64,000 nt of DNA. Source: Cecembia calidifontis (GTDB taxonomy: Bacteria > Bacteroidota > Bacteroidia > Cytophagales > Cyclobacteriaceae). Positions 53,336 through 61,894 of this stretch are shown here, one piece after another. The stretch is taken from assembly GCF_004216715.1 (NCBI RefSeq), contig NZ_SGXG01000001.1:4386501-4450500 (forward strand). The letters are read 5' to 3'. Position 1 is the stretch's first letter, and the number at the start of each line of letters is the position of its first letter. A program made the translations under genes and the position numbers. The notes under the pieces are model-generated. The model searched no databases. It saw only the letters and a program-made list of their open reading frames with translations, and was not told where the DNA came from.

Positions 53336-54352
53336 TTACTTCTTCTCCCCTCCTTTTCCTTTGTTACTTTCAGAAGAACTGGAACTATCTGTACCTGCTA
53401 TGGACGATCTCATGTCTGTATCAGACTTGATATTTTCCATGCGGTAATAATCCATCACACCCAAATTACCGCTTCTGAAAGCTTCCGCTATCGCTTTGGG
53501 AACTTCCGCTTCCGCTTCAATTACTTTAGCACGCATTTCTACCGTCTTGGCCTTCATTTCCTGCTCTAGGGCCACTGCCATTGCTCTCCTCTCTTCAGCC
53601 TTCGCTTCTGCAACTTTCAAATCGGCTGAGGCCTGATCAATCTGGAGTTTGGCACCGATATTGGTTCCCACATCAATATCTGCAATATCAATGGAAAGGA
53701 TTTCAAAAGCAGTACCTGCATCCAATCCCCTTTCCAAAACTAATTTGGAAATTTTATCCGGGTTCTCCAGCACACTTTTGTGGTTTTGGGCCGAGCCAAT
53801 GGAAGTTACAATTCCTTCCCCTACCCTTGCCAGAATCGTATCTTCACCTGCACCCCCTACAAGCTGTGCAATATTTGCTCGTACGGTAACCCTGGCTTTG
53901 GCAATCAGCTGGATTCCGTCAGCTGCAACTGCAGCCACATTCGGCGTATTGATCACTTTAGGATTAACAGAAATCTGAACCGCCTCAAATACATCCCTAC
54001 CTGCAAGATCTATTGCTGTGGCCTGTTTGAAACTTAGGTTGATATTGGCTTTATCTGCTGAAATCAGGGCCCTGATCACATTCGGTACATTACCCCCTGC
54101 CAGGTAATGGGTCTCCAACTCGTTGGTTGTCAACTGAAGGCCTGCCTTGGTAGCAGTAATCAATGAATTGACAATGACACTAGGCGGTACTTTTCGGATA
54201 CGCATCCCTATCAACTCCCCTATACTCACCCTCACATTGGCAAATATGGCCGTAATCCACAGATTAACGGGAACAAAATAGAGAAAGATAAAGAGTAAAA
54301 TCAGCCCTGCAAAGGCTGCGAATAAAATGAACGCTGAATCTGTAATTTCCAT
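53336..54352 (-). CDS. floA: Flotillin-like protein FloA
   Basis: 338 residues. A membrane-inserted hairpin at the N-terminus (FILFAAFAGLILLFIFLYFVPVNLWITAIF) and a SPFH-like domain (VSIGELIGMRIRKVPPSVIVNSLI ... GVVAAVAADGIQLIAKARVTVRANI-type order) are followed by a coiled-coil rich in Ala/Glu (DLKVAEAKAEERRAMAVALEQEM) and the tail EAFRSGNLGVMDYYRMENI, all typical of FloA/YqfA. It would scaffold functional membrane microdomains. It follows the nfeD gene by 3 bp. Confidence 0.92.
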   Translation of the reverse strand: MEITDSAFILFAAFAGLILLFIFLYFVPVNLWITAIFANVRVSIGELIGMRIRKVPPSVIVNSLITATKAGLQLTTNELETHYLAGGNVPNVIRALISADKANINLSFKQATAIDLAGRDVFEAVQISVNPKVINTPNVAAVAADGIQLIAKARVTVRANIAQLVGGAGEDTILARVGEGIVTSIGSAQNHKSVLENPDKISKLVLERGLDAGTAFEILSIDIADIDVGTNIGAKLQIDQASADLKVAEAKAEERRAMAVALEQEMKAKTVEMRAKVIEAEAEVPKAIAEAFRSGNLGVMDYYRMENIKSDTDMRSSIAGTDSSSSSESNKGKGGEKK

Positions 54353-54355
54353 AAG

Positions 54356-54817
54356 TTATGCTTTAATGATGATTTTATTGTTTTCCAATTTATGAATGTA
54401 AATCTTGGTACCTGCCCGGATCAATCCTGAATCTGATTTTACTTCATAGATTTTGTCCCCGATTTCTGCTTTGCCTATAGGTTTGATATCTGAAATGGCT
54501 GTCCCTTCCATGCCCAATTCCAGTCCCTGAAGCCTATCATCAAATGCATGGCTGTTTATGGTGTCCTTCAGCGCAAATTTGCTCCAAACACCCGATCTAA
54601 ATCCATAAATGATGGCAGAAAAATTGACCACAACTGCCAACAAAAGGATGATCCATGCTGTCTGTGCATCAAATTTGAGGAATGCATAATATATTCCCCC
54701 AGCCGTGAAAAAGACACCAATAAGGCCCACAAGGGTAGTTCCCGGAACGAACAGGATTTCTGTAAGGACCAAAAGAAGCCCCACGATCAACAAGGAAAGA
54801 AGAATGAACCAAGTCAT
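54356..54817 (-). CDS. NfeD-like protein
   Basis: 153 residues with three to four membrane segments (LLSLLIVGLLLVLTEILFVPG, LVGLIGVFFTAGGIYYAFL, WIILLLAVVVNFSAIIYGF) and a C-terminal OB-fold (LELGMEGTAISDIKPIGKAEIGDKIYEV). It is the short form without a protease domain. NfeD and flotillin genes form a common pair and their products associate in the membrane. It lies 3 bp upstream of floA. Confidence 0.9.
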   Translation of the reverse strand: MTWFILLSLLIVGLLLVLTEILFVPGTTLVGLIGVFFTAGGIYYAFLKFDAQTAWIILLLAVVVNFSAIIYGFRSGVWSKFALKDTINSHAFDDRLQGLELGMEGTAISDIKPIGKAEIGDKIYEVKSDSGLIRAGTKIYIHKLENNKIIIKA

Positions 54818-55042
54818 TAATTTTTTTTCCTGAAATTAACCTTTTTTAAATATTCCTGAAACCAAAACCTTTTTTATTCGCTTCGCAAAATCGATCCGGT
54901 GAAGAATCCCGATCTAGAAGCTCTTAACGGAACAGGAATCAAAAAAGGTTTGAAATTATATAAAACCTACGGATAGTGTATTGATTCTTAGGTCCTCACT
55001 CAATTGGACACATTTTATTTTTCTCCCAAAGACCTTCCTTAA

Positions 55043-55072
55043 AAAAAATGGCTGCCCTTTGGACAGCCACCT
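55043..55072 (-). terminator. Terminator of proS
   Basis: GGCTGTCC pairs with GGGCAGCC around an AAA loop, followed on the minus strand by ATTTTTTTT, about 25 bp after the proS stop. Confidence 0.85.
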
Positions 55073-55094
55073 TATATTTACTACAACTACTACA

Positions 55095-56576
55095 TCAATA
55101 TGCCCTGGCAAAAAGTACCCTTCCTTTAGAAGGCTTACCCGTAAGAATGCATTTTCCTTCTTCTGCTTTCTGATCGATAGGAATACACCTGATGGTAGCT
55201 TTGGTCAATTCTTTGATTTTCTCCTCAGTTTCGGTGGTTCCGTCCCAATGTGCAGCAAGGAAACCTCCTTTATTTTCAATCAAATCCTCAAATTCCTGCC
55301 ATGAATTGACTTCCGTCGTCATTTCATTTCTGAAGTTCAAGGCTTTCTCATAAATGCTGTCCTGGATTTTCTCCAAAAGCGCTTCTAAATAAGTGTCTAT
55401 TTGGACATCGTTGAGATTGACGGTTTCCTTGGTCAAGGTATCCCTTCTTGCCAGTTCGATCGTGTTGTTTTCCAAATCCCTCGGCCCCATGGCTATCCTC
55501 AAAGGAACTCCTTTTAGTTCATATTCGGCAAATTTCCACCCGGGTTTGTGGGTATCTCTATGGTCATAATGGACGGTGATGCCTTTAGCCCTCAATTTCG
55601 CCATAATTTCTTTGGCCTTTTCGGATATCCTGTCAAGCTCCTCGTATCCCTTGTAAATGGGAACAATCACCACCTGAATAGGTGCCAACTTTGGAGGTAA
55701 AACCAAACCATTATCATCTGAATGCGCCATAATCAAAGCCCCCATCAATCGGGTACTTACCCCCCAGGATGTACCCCAAACATAATCCAGTCCACCTTCC
55801 TTGGTAGCAAATTTGACATCAAATGCTTTTGCAAAATTTTGTCCCAAGAAATGGGAGGTTCCAGCCTGAAGGGCTTTGCCGTCCTGCATCATGGCTTCAA
55901 TGCAATAGGTATCTTCCGCTCCGGCAAATCTTTCGTTGGCACTCTTCACTCCTTTGACAACAGGCACTGCCATATATTTTTCGGCAAACTCAGCATAAAC
56001 ATTCATCATTTGCACTGTCTCATCAATAGCTTCCTGTTTGCTGGCGTGTGCGGTATGCCCCTCCTGCCATAGAAATTCTGCAGTTCTTAGGAACAATCGG
56101 GTTCGCATTTCCCACCTTACCACATTGGCCCATTGGTTGACCAGAAGGGGTAAATCCCGATAGGATTGTATCCAATTTTTATACGTACTCCAAATGACTG
56201 TTTCAGAGGTCGGCCTTACGATAAGTTCTTCTTCGAGTTTTGCTTCAGGATCTACAACCACACCTTTTCCGTCCTCTGAATTTTTCAGCCTGTAATGTGT
56301 CACTACGGCACATTCTTTGGCAAAACCTTCTACGTGACTTGCTTCTTTGGAAAGGTAGGATTTGGGGATAAACAAGGGGAAATAGGCATTGGTGTGACCT
56401 GTTTCCTTGAACATTTTGTCCAGTTGGGCCTGCATTTTTTCCCAAATAGAATATCCGTATGGCTTAATCACCATACAGCCCCTGACAGGGGAGTTTTCAG
56501 CCAGATCTGCCCTTTTCACTAATTCATTGTACCACAAAGAGTAGTCCTCACTTCTTTTAGGTAATCCTTTACTCAT
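55095..56576 (-). CDS. proS: Prolyl-tRNA synthetase (archaeal/eukaryotic-type, no editing insert)
   Basis: 493 residues. Class II motif 1 is in GCMVIKPYGYSIWEKMQAQL, motif 2 in LPLLVNQWANVVRWEMRTRLFLRTAEFLWQEGH, and motif 3 in GTSWGVSTRLMGALIMAHSD. The anticodon-binding domain follows (VVIVPIYKGYEEL), and the C-terminal ProS-type domain has GTTETEEKIKELTKATIRCIP and ends in FARAY. The bacterial editing domain is absent, so it is the archaeal-like type, common in Bacteroidota. It charges tRNA-Pro. Confidence 0.96.
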   Translation of the reverse strand: MSKGLPKRSEDYSLWYNELVKRADLAENSPVRGCMVIKPYGYSIWEKMQAQLDKMFKETGHTNAYFPLFIPKSYLSKEASHVEGFAKECAVVTHYRLKNSEDGKGVVVDPEAKLEEELIVRPTSETVIWSTYKNWIQSYRDLPLLVNQWANVVRWEMRTRLFLRTAEFLWQEGHTAHASKQEAIDETVQMMNVYAEFAEKYMAVPVVKGVKSANERFAGAEDTYCIEAMMQDGKALQAGTSHFLGQNFAKAFDVKFATKEGGLDYVWGTSWGVSTRLMGALIMAHSDDNGLVLPPKLAPIQVVIVPIYKGYEELDRISEKAKEIMAKLRAKGITVHYDHRDTHKPGWKFAEYELKGVPLRIAMGPRDLENNTIELARRDTLTKETVNLNDVQIDTYLEALLEKIQDSIYEKALNFRNEMTTEVNSWQEFEDLIENKGGFLAAHWDGTTETEEKIKELTKATIRCIPIDQKAEEGKCILTGKPSKGRVLFARAY

Positions 56577-56703
56577 AGTTATTTGTTGATTTGAAAAATC
56601 TATTTATCTTCGCTAAATACTGTGGGTGGCAAATATAAACCAAAAAATGTAAACCATATGGATTCGCCCACGTATATAAGAGTAATTAGTAAAAACCAAC
56701 AAC

Positions 56704-58119
56704 ATGATGAACCTCAACAAAATATTGACACTTGGAGCTGGAGCAGTTTTGATGCTGTCCTCCTGCAGCAGCAGCTTCAATGCAATGAAAGGCGGCGAAT
56801 CTGATGATTTGTATTTCATGGCCTCTGATGCAAGGGTAGCCACTGAATTTGCAGTCCGCAACAACAATCCTCAAAACTTTCAGTCTTTGAACAACACCGC
56901 TCCTGATGCATTTGAGCAGGAGAACTTTTCTGCCAGAAATGTCAATCCAGAATATCTGGCAAGGTATCAGTCCCAGACTGCTACGGAGGATTCAGGCATG
57001 GTTTATTTCGATGAAAATCAGGGAGCGCAAAATGCTCCTAATGTGAATGTATACAATAATTTCTATGGCTCCGGATTCAATGGCGCAGGCTTTGGCCAGA
57101 GTAGGTTCAACTTCAACCTAGGTTTAGGATTCGGATTCGGATCCCCTTGGGGTTGGGGAATGCCTATGATGGGCTGGGGCATGCCGATGATGGGCATGTG
57201 GGACCCATTCTGGGATCCGTTCTGGGGACCGGGTATGGGCTTTGGACCGGCTTGGGGCTGGGGCATGAGACCAGGTTGGGGCTTTGGATGGAATTCCATG
57301 TGGGGATGGAACGCAGGCTTCGGATGGGGCTGGGGTAACCCTTGGATGGGAGGAATGTGGGGCATGAGACCCGGATGGGGTTGGGGCCCAGGATGGGGTT
57401 GGGGTGCACCAATCATCGTCCTTCCTGGAGAGCAAGGTCGTCAGCTTGTCAGAGGTTCAAGATATAGCAGAGGTGCGGGTACTGCAGTTGCCGGTCCAAG
57501 AGGTTCGGCCGGTAATTATCAGCCTGCTACTGCAAGAGCTGCAAGAAGGGATGCAGCTACCAGCACAAGAGCCATTTCTTCAGGAGACAGAACCGCAAGC
57601 AGGGACTTTGGTTCTACCCAAAATGAATACTTAAGTGGAAGAAGTAGGGTTGCCAATACTTCAGCAGCGCCTAGTGTAAGAAATACAGGTTCTGCTGCAG
57701 CTACAAGACCTAGCACCAGAACAGGAATAAATAATGCAAGGCCTACCTATGACAATAGGACAAATCCAAATACCAGATCTTCTTATGGAACAACTCCTTC
57801 CAGAAGCAATACGGGTACCATGAACAGAACAAGCCCGGGAACAATCAATAGAAGCAATACCGGTACAAGAGGTGCAAGTCCTTCTTACAATAGGGGCGGA
57901 ACCATGCAAAATACAAGAACCGCTCCAAGCAGAAGTACTTACTCAAGTCCTTCTAGAGGTGGCAGCATGAGCACACCAAGCAGAAGCAGCGGAGGTTCTT
58001 CTTTCGGCGCACCAAGTAGAAGCAGCGGTGGAGGCTTTAGCTCTGGAGGCATGAGCGGGGGTAGCCGAGGCGGAGGCAGCATCAGCTCCGGAGGTTCAAG
58101 AGGTGGAAGGGGGAATTAA
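56704..58119 (+). CDS. Gly/Trp/Met-rich lipoprotein with low-complexity tail, unknown function
   Basis: 471 residues. The N-terminus is a lipoprotein signal with lipobox LMLSSC (Cys about 21). Residues about 22-115 are ordinary. A segment of about 125 residues is made of short repeats such as WGMPMMG, PFWDPFW and PGWGWGPG, rich in Gly, Trp, Met, Pro. The last 215 residues are low-complexity Ser/Arg/Thr/Gly, ending in GGSRGGRGN. No domain is recognised. The lipid anchor suggests surface or periplasmic location. The gene is divergent from proS and ends at a strong terminator. Confidence 0.75.
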   Translation: MMNLNKILTLGAGAVLMLSSCSSSFNAMKGGESDDLYFMASDARVATEFAVRNNNPQNFQSLNNTAPDAFEQENFSARNVNPEYLARYQSQTATEDSGMVYFDENQGAQNAPNVNVYNNFYGSGFNGAGFGQSRFNFNLGLGFGFGSPWGWGMPMMGWGMPMMGMWDPFWDPFWGPGMGFGPAWGWGMRPGWGFGWNSMWGWNAGFGWGWGNPWMGGMWGMRPGWGWGPGWGWGAPIIVLPGEQGRQLVRGSRYSRGAGTAVAGPRGSAGNYQPATARAARRDAATSTRAISSGDRTASRDFGSTQNEYLSGRSRVANTSAAPSVRNTGSAAATRPSTRTGINNARPTYDNRTNPNTRSSYGTTPSRSNTGTMNRTSPGTINRSNTGTRGASPSYNRGGTMQNTRTAPSRSTYSSPSRGGSMSTPSRSSGGSSFGAPSRSSGGGFSSGGMSGGSRGGGSISSGGSRGGRGN

Positions 58120-58137
58120 ATTCCCCCTTTTTTTTAC
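58108..58137 (+). terminator. Terminator overlapping the stop of the Gly/Trp-rich lipoprotein gene
   Basis: GGGGGAATT pairs with AATTCCCCC, followed by TTTTTTTT; the TAA stop lies in the loop. Confidence 0.9.
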
Positions 58138-58201
58138 CCAAAATCAAAATAAAGGCATATTATTTGTTTGCTTCATCTGTATTAAATAGCAATTATTTTA
58201 T

Positions 58202-59722
58202 ATGATTTCAATTAAGAAAGCATTATTGACAACCCTCCTCTTTTTGCTCTATTTGGGATGGGCAGAAGCACAGATTGGTTATTTTGAAGATGCATTGAGA
58301 TTCAGCCAATTCCGTTCTACCGGTTCAGCAAGAATCATGGGATTAGGAGGCTCTCAGATTTCTTTGGGGGGAGATGTTTCCAACATCCATACCAACCCTG
58401 CAGGACTGGGTTTTTTCAGAAGGTCTGAATTCAGTTTTACCCCTTCTTATGGAACATGGGCTACTGAGACCGACTACCTTGGGCAGTTCCAGCAGACAAA
58501 AACCAATAATTTCAGCGTCCCCAATTTGAGTTTGGTCATAAGTAGACCAAAAGGACCACTTTCTTCCGGAGCGTTTAGAGGGGGTACATTTGGCATCAGC
58601 TTTAACAGAAACAATCATTTCAATACAGAATTTGGCTATTTCTCTGATTTTGAGGGACAGACTTCCATTATTGATTTTTTATTAAGACAGGCAAATGGGG
58701 TTCCGGAAAGCCAAATTGAAAGTATGGGGCTGACCGGTCTGGCTTACCAAACATACCTGATCAACCCAATTACAAGGGATGCCAATGGTAATCCAATTAC
58801 AAATCCCACGCAATATGATTCATTTGTCTTGGGCTTTCCCTTTCAGGATGAAACCGTCATCACAGAAGGAAGAACAAGCAGCACCAATATCTCCTATGGC
58901 GCCAATTTCATGAATAAAATATTTGTAGGGGCTGGACTTGGTTTGATTTCATTGAACTATAGTTCTTTTAAATCCTACGGAGAAGAGTTTTTCAACGAAC
59001 CTTTGATTGATACAAGGATCAATGAAAACCTGAATATGACTGGATTTGGGGCTAGTTTGAATTTCGGGTTGATATTCAAGCCTGTAGAGCAATTGAATCT
59101 TGGTGTAAATTTCCAATCTCCAACCTGGTATACCATCGACGAGCGGTATGAAGCCAGGATGACCAATAATTTTGACAATTTCTTCTTTGAACCTGAAAAC
59201 ATCATCCTTAGAAGAGAAGAGGCTGCCACTGATATCATTTTAGGAAGATGGAACCTGACTACTCCTATGCGCTTCAGTGGCGGTGCGACATACTTTTTTG
59301 GAAAAAACGGTTTTATCACAGCTGATATTGATTTCCTTGACTACAGCAACAATTCAATCAGGTCGAGGGATTTTAATCCAGCACCAGATAACCAAGAAAT
59401 CAGAGCACTTTATGGACAAGCTTTCAACTATCGGGTAGGTGGCGAATACCGATTTGATGTATGGAGGATTAGAGGTGGGTACGGATTATATGGTGATCCA
59501 TTTTCCAATCCGGCCGGATTTGACAGGAGCATGCAGCAGATTACAGGAGGCTTAGGTATGCGGTTGGACAAGTTTTATGTGGATTTCGCATTCATCCACT
59601 CCTCATTTGACCAGCTGTACAGCTCTTATACCTATATAGAAAATGGTGCAAATATTGGACCTGTAATTTCTATTAAAAACAGAATCAATACCGGTATGCT
59701 GACTTTTGGATTCAATTTCTAA
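58202..59722 (+). CDS. Outer-membrane protein, FadL/OMPP1-like
   Basis: 506 residues with signal peptide (cut near WAEAQ-IG). The start of the mature part FEDALRFSQFRSTGSARIMGLGGSQISLGGDVSNIHTNPAGLGFFRRSEFSFTPSYG has the conserved 'GSAR...G...ALGGD.S....NPAGL' motif of OMPP1/TodX/PorV-type barrels. Many beta strands follow, to the C-terminal aromatic end MLTFGFNF. It may transport hydrophobic compounds, or serve as a PorV-like surface component; the sequence does not decide. It overlaps the end of aroK by 11 bp (convergent). Confidence 0.82.
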   Translation: MISIKKALLTTLLFLLYLGWAEAQIGYFEDALRFSQFRSTGSARIMGLGGSQISLGGDVSNIHTNPAGLGFFRRSEFSFTPSYGTWATETDYLGQFQQTKTNNFSVPNLSLVISRPKGPLSSGAFRGGTFGISFNRNNHFNTEFGYFSDFEGQTSIIDFLLRQANGVPESQIESMGLTGLAYQTYLINPITRDANGNPITNPTQYDSFVLGFPFQDETVITEGRTSSTNISYGANFMNKIFVGAGLGLISLNYSSFKSYGEEFFNEPLIDTRINENLNMTGFGASLNFGLIFKPVEQLNLGVNFQSPTWYTIDERYEARMTNNFDNFFFEPENIILRREEAATDIILGRWNLTTPMRFSGGATYFFGKNGFITADIDFLDYSNNSIRSRDFNPAPDNQEIRALYGQAFNYRVGGEYRFDVWRIRGGYGLYGDPFSNPAGFDRSMQQITGGLGMRLDKFYVDFAFIHSSFDQLYSSYTYIENGANIGPVISIKNRINTGMLTFGFNF

Positions 59723-60245
59723 AAAAAGTCATCAATTCAGATATCAACATCTCCGGGGAGATATCCTCTCCCCGGAGTTTTATTTTTGACTGTAAGTAAT
59801 ACATCTCTCGGGAAGCAAGGAGGTTTTTTAATTTTAAGATCACCTCCCCCTGACCAAGACCTGCAAATAAGGGCCGTTTTCCAATCTGATCTCCTGACAA
59901 TCTCCTCAGAATCTCTTCCAAAGGCACATCCAAATAAACCGAGACCGACTTCTCGTTGATTAAGTCCATGTTGTCATTGAAACAGGGCGTTCCCCCACCG
60001 GTAGAAAGGACAAAACCTTCTACCCCATCAAGGACTTTTTTAAGGTAAAAACTCTCCAATTCCCGAAAACTCCCCTCCCCTTGTTCAGCAAAAATCTCAC
60101 TGATCTTTTTCCCTGTTTCCTGTTCTATTAAATGGTCTAGGTCTATAAAAACAAAATTGAGCTGCTTGGCCAACTGCTTGCCCAAACTGGATTTACCTGA
60201 GCCTGGAAGCCCAACAAGTACAATTTTAAGTGGGGTTCTCATCAC
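59712..60245 (-). CDS. aroK: Shikimate kinase
   Basis: 177 residues. Walker A is LVGLPGSGKSSLGKQLA (about 10-26), the shikimate-binding DLDHLIEQETGKKISEIF follows, and the adenine lid Arg region is RLSGDQIGKRPLF; VLSTGGGTPCF holds the substrate glycines. It phosphorylates shikimate in aromatic amino acid synthesis. The start overlaps the DoxX-like gene stop by 4 bp. The end of the coding region contains an 11-bp hairpin that serves as terminator for the convergent gene. Confidence 0.93.
   Translation of the reverse strand: MMRTPLKIVLVGLPGSGKSSLGKQLAKQLNFVFIDLDHLIEQETGKKISEIFAEQGEGSFRELESFYLKKVLDGVEGFVLSTGGGTPCFNDNMDLINEKSVSVYLDVPLEEILRRLSGDQIGKRPLFAGLGQGEVILKLKNLLASREMYYLQSKIKLRGEDISPEMLISELMTFFRN
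59749..59782 (+). terminator. Terminator of the FadL-like gene, located inside aroK
   Basis: CTCCGGGGAGA pairs perfectly with TCTCCCCGGAG around TATCC, followed by TTTTATTTTTG. It is 29 bp after the plus-strand stop, but lies in the last codons of aroK (residues around EDISPEM on the other strand). Confidence 0.8.
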
Positions 60246-61339
60246 CTCAGCAATGCTATTACCTCTGCGGATGTTGGGGTATTTCTATAATGATATTTCT
60301 TAATGACCACTCCATCATTCAAAAGCATCAGTCCCGGATTGGAACGCATGATCGTCTTAATGACTGTGGCATCACCTTGGTATCCCTCAATCTTCCATTT
60401 CCTCTCAGCAATTAGTGCCTTTATTTCTTCTTCAGAGGAAGCAGCAACCAAAACAGGGACAATATCGGTGGATTGAATGCCACTTAGCATGGCATCAATT
60501 TTATCCAAATGAGACTTGTCCATCTTGGAAATATTGGTTATCAAAACCACAGCTTTCTTACCGGAAAGAATCTCATCCGTATAATCGCCATCTGCATTCC
60601 ATACCGCAAAGTCAGAAATCTTTGGCAATGCTTCTTCATTTACCAATTTCATTTCCACAAATTCATAGCCCTCTTCACTTGGATATTGGTCAAAAACAAA
60701 TAATTCATCCCCTTTTTTCATCACATAACTATACTGTAGCGGTGCTGAAGGCAGCATGGCTTCTGGAATATTTACCCCCTCCTTATATGCCCGAAAATCT
60801 ATAAATGGCAAATTTCTTATGGCAGTGATAGCCAAATATACGGAAAGCACTAAACTTATACGGGTAGTCCATTTGGCCCAGGAAGGCCCTTCATTGCTAA
60901 AGTCTTTTCTAAAAACAAACAATACCCCTATTAAAACCAATAGGATCACATCTTTGGTAAATGACTCCCAAGGCGTCAGTTTGATGGCATCCCCAAAACA
61001 GCCACAATCTGTTACCTTGTTGAAATAAGCGGAATAGAAAGTCAGGAAGGTGAAGAAAAGGATCATCAGGGAAAGTGCCCATACGGTAAACCTAAGCCTT
61101 ACTCCTAAAATGAGCATTATTCCCAAAACTACTTCTGCCACCACCAGAAAAACTGCCAAAGGCAATGCTATATCCTTGAAGATGTAAAAAAAGGAGGCAA
61201 TGTCATTTGAAAACACATCAAAATACTCCTCCAATTTGATGGCTGTGCCTACGGGATCATTCACTTTAATCAGGCCTGAAAAAATAAACAAGCCTCCAAC
61301 AAGCAAGCGGATGATAAATAACAGGGTATTTTTAAGCAT
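60242..61339 (-). CDS. DoxX-family membrane protein (BT_3928-like)
   Basis: 365 residues. Four N-terminal helices form a DoxX/MauE-like domain: LLVGGLFIFSGLIKVNDPVG, FVVAEVVLGIMLILG-type helix, TVWALSLMILFFTFLTFYSAYF, and the conserved DCGCFGDAIKLTPWESFTKD with a CxC pair. The C-terminal part (about 175-365) looks like a thioredoxin-fold domain (VVLITNISKMDKSHLDKIDAML ... SNPGLMLLNDGVVIKKYHY) without the CxxC. Redox or membrane quality function is inferred from the family. The gene lies between DUF1599 and aroK, overlapping both by a few bases. Confidence 0.82.
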   Translation of the reverse strand: MLKNTLLFIIRLLVGGLFIFSGLIKVNDPVGTAIKLEEYFDVFSNDIASFFYIFKDIALPLAVFLVVAEVVLGIMLILGVRLRFTVWALSLMILFFTFLTFYSAYFNKVTDCGCFGDAIKLTPWESFTKDVILLVLIGVLFVFRKDFSNEGPSWAKWTTRISLVLSVYLAITAIRNLPFIDFRAYKEGVNIPEAMLPSAPLQYSYVMKKGDELFVFDQYPSEEGYEFVEMKLVNEEALPKISDFAVWNADGDYTDEILSGKKAVVLITNISKMDKSHLDKIDAMLSGIQSTDIVPVLVAASSEEEIKALIAERKWKIEGYQGDATVIKTIMRSNPGLMLLNDGVVIKKYHYRNTPTSAEVIALLR

Positions 61340-61880
61340 GGTGATAACCTAATTTAATTAAACAAAATACTGCATAATTGATCATATCCTGATAATTGGC
61401 TTCAATGCCCTCAGAAACAAGGGTTACACCTTTATTGTCTTCAATCTGTTTGACACGGTACAATTTCATCAGGATGATATCTGTCATGGAAGATACCCGC
61501 ATGTCCCTCCATGCTTCTCCATAGTCATGGTTTTTATTCTCCAAAAGACCGCGGGTAGCTTCTACCCAATGATCGTAAAGGGGCTCCAATTCTTCAAAAC
61601 TGAGCTCTAACCTTTCATCTTTAGCGAGGGAAATCTGCATCAAAGCGATAAGGCAATAATTGATGATACCGACAAATTCATCCACAATGGGGTCATTTAC
61701 TTTCTGACTACCCTTTTCCTGAATAGAGCGGATACGTTGCGCTTTGATAAAAATCTGATCTGTAATGGAAGGCAATCTCAGAATTCTCCAAGCTGTACCA
61801 TAATCTATTGTTTTCTTCTTGAAAAGTTCTTTACAATGCCTGATTACTTGATTATATTCGCTGATTGTTTCTGTTTTCAA
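61332..61880 (-). CDS. DUF1599 protein with internal duplication
   Basis: 182 residues made of two similar halves. Half 1 (about 13-55) reads HCKELFKKKTIDYGTAWRIL and SITDQIFIKAQRIRSIQEKG; half 2 (about 108-150) reads RGLLENKNHDYGEAWRDMRV and SMTDIILMKLYRVKQIEDNKG. DUF1599 is also known, as I recall, as a nucleotide-modification-associated domain. The helical, acidic layout resembles MazG-type nucleotide hydrolases, but activity is unproven. It overlaps the DoxX-like gene by 8 bp and is divergent from folP. Confidence 0.82.
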   Translation of the reverse strand: MKTETISEYNQVIRHCKELFKKKTIDYGTAWRILRLPSITDQIFIKAQRIRSIQEKGSQKVNDPIVDEFVGIINYCLIALMQISLAKDERLELSFEELEPLYDHWVEATRGLLENKNHDYGEAWRDMRVSSMTDIILMKLYRVKQIEDNKGVTLVSEGIEANYQDMINYAVFCLIKLGYHHA

Positions 61881-61894
61881 ATTCTTTAACTTTA

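Noticed and set aside
57063..57435. Proline/His/Gln-rich minus-strand frames opposite the lipoprotein repeat
   Set aside because: They are mirror products of the Gly/Trp repeats.
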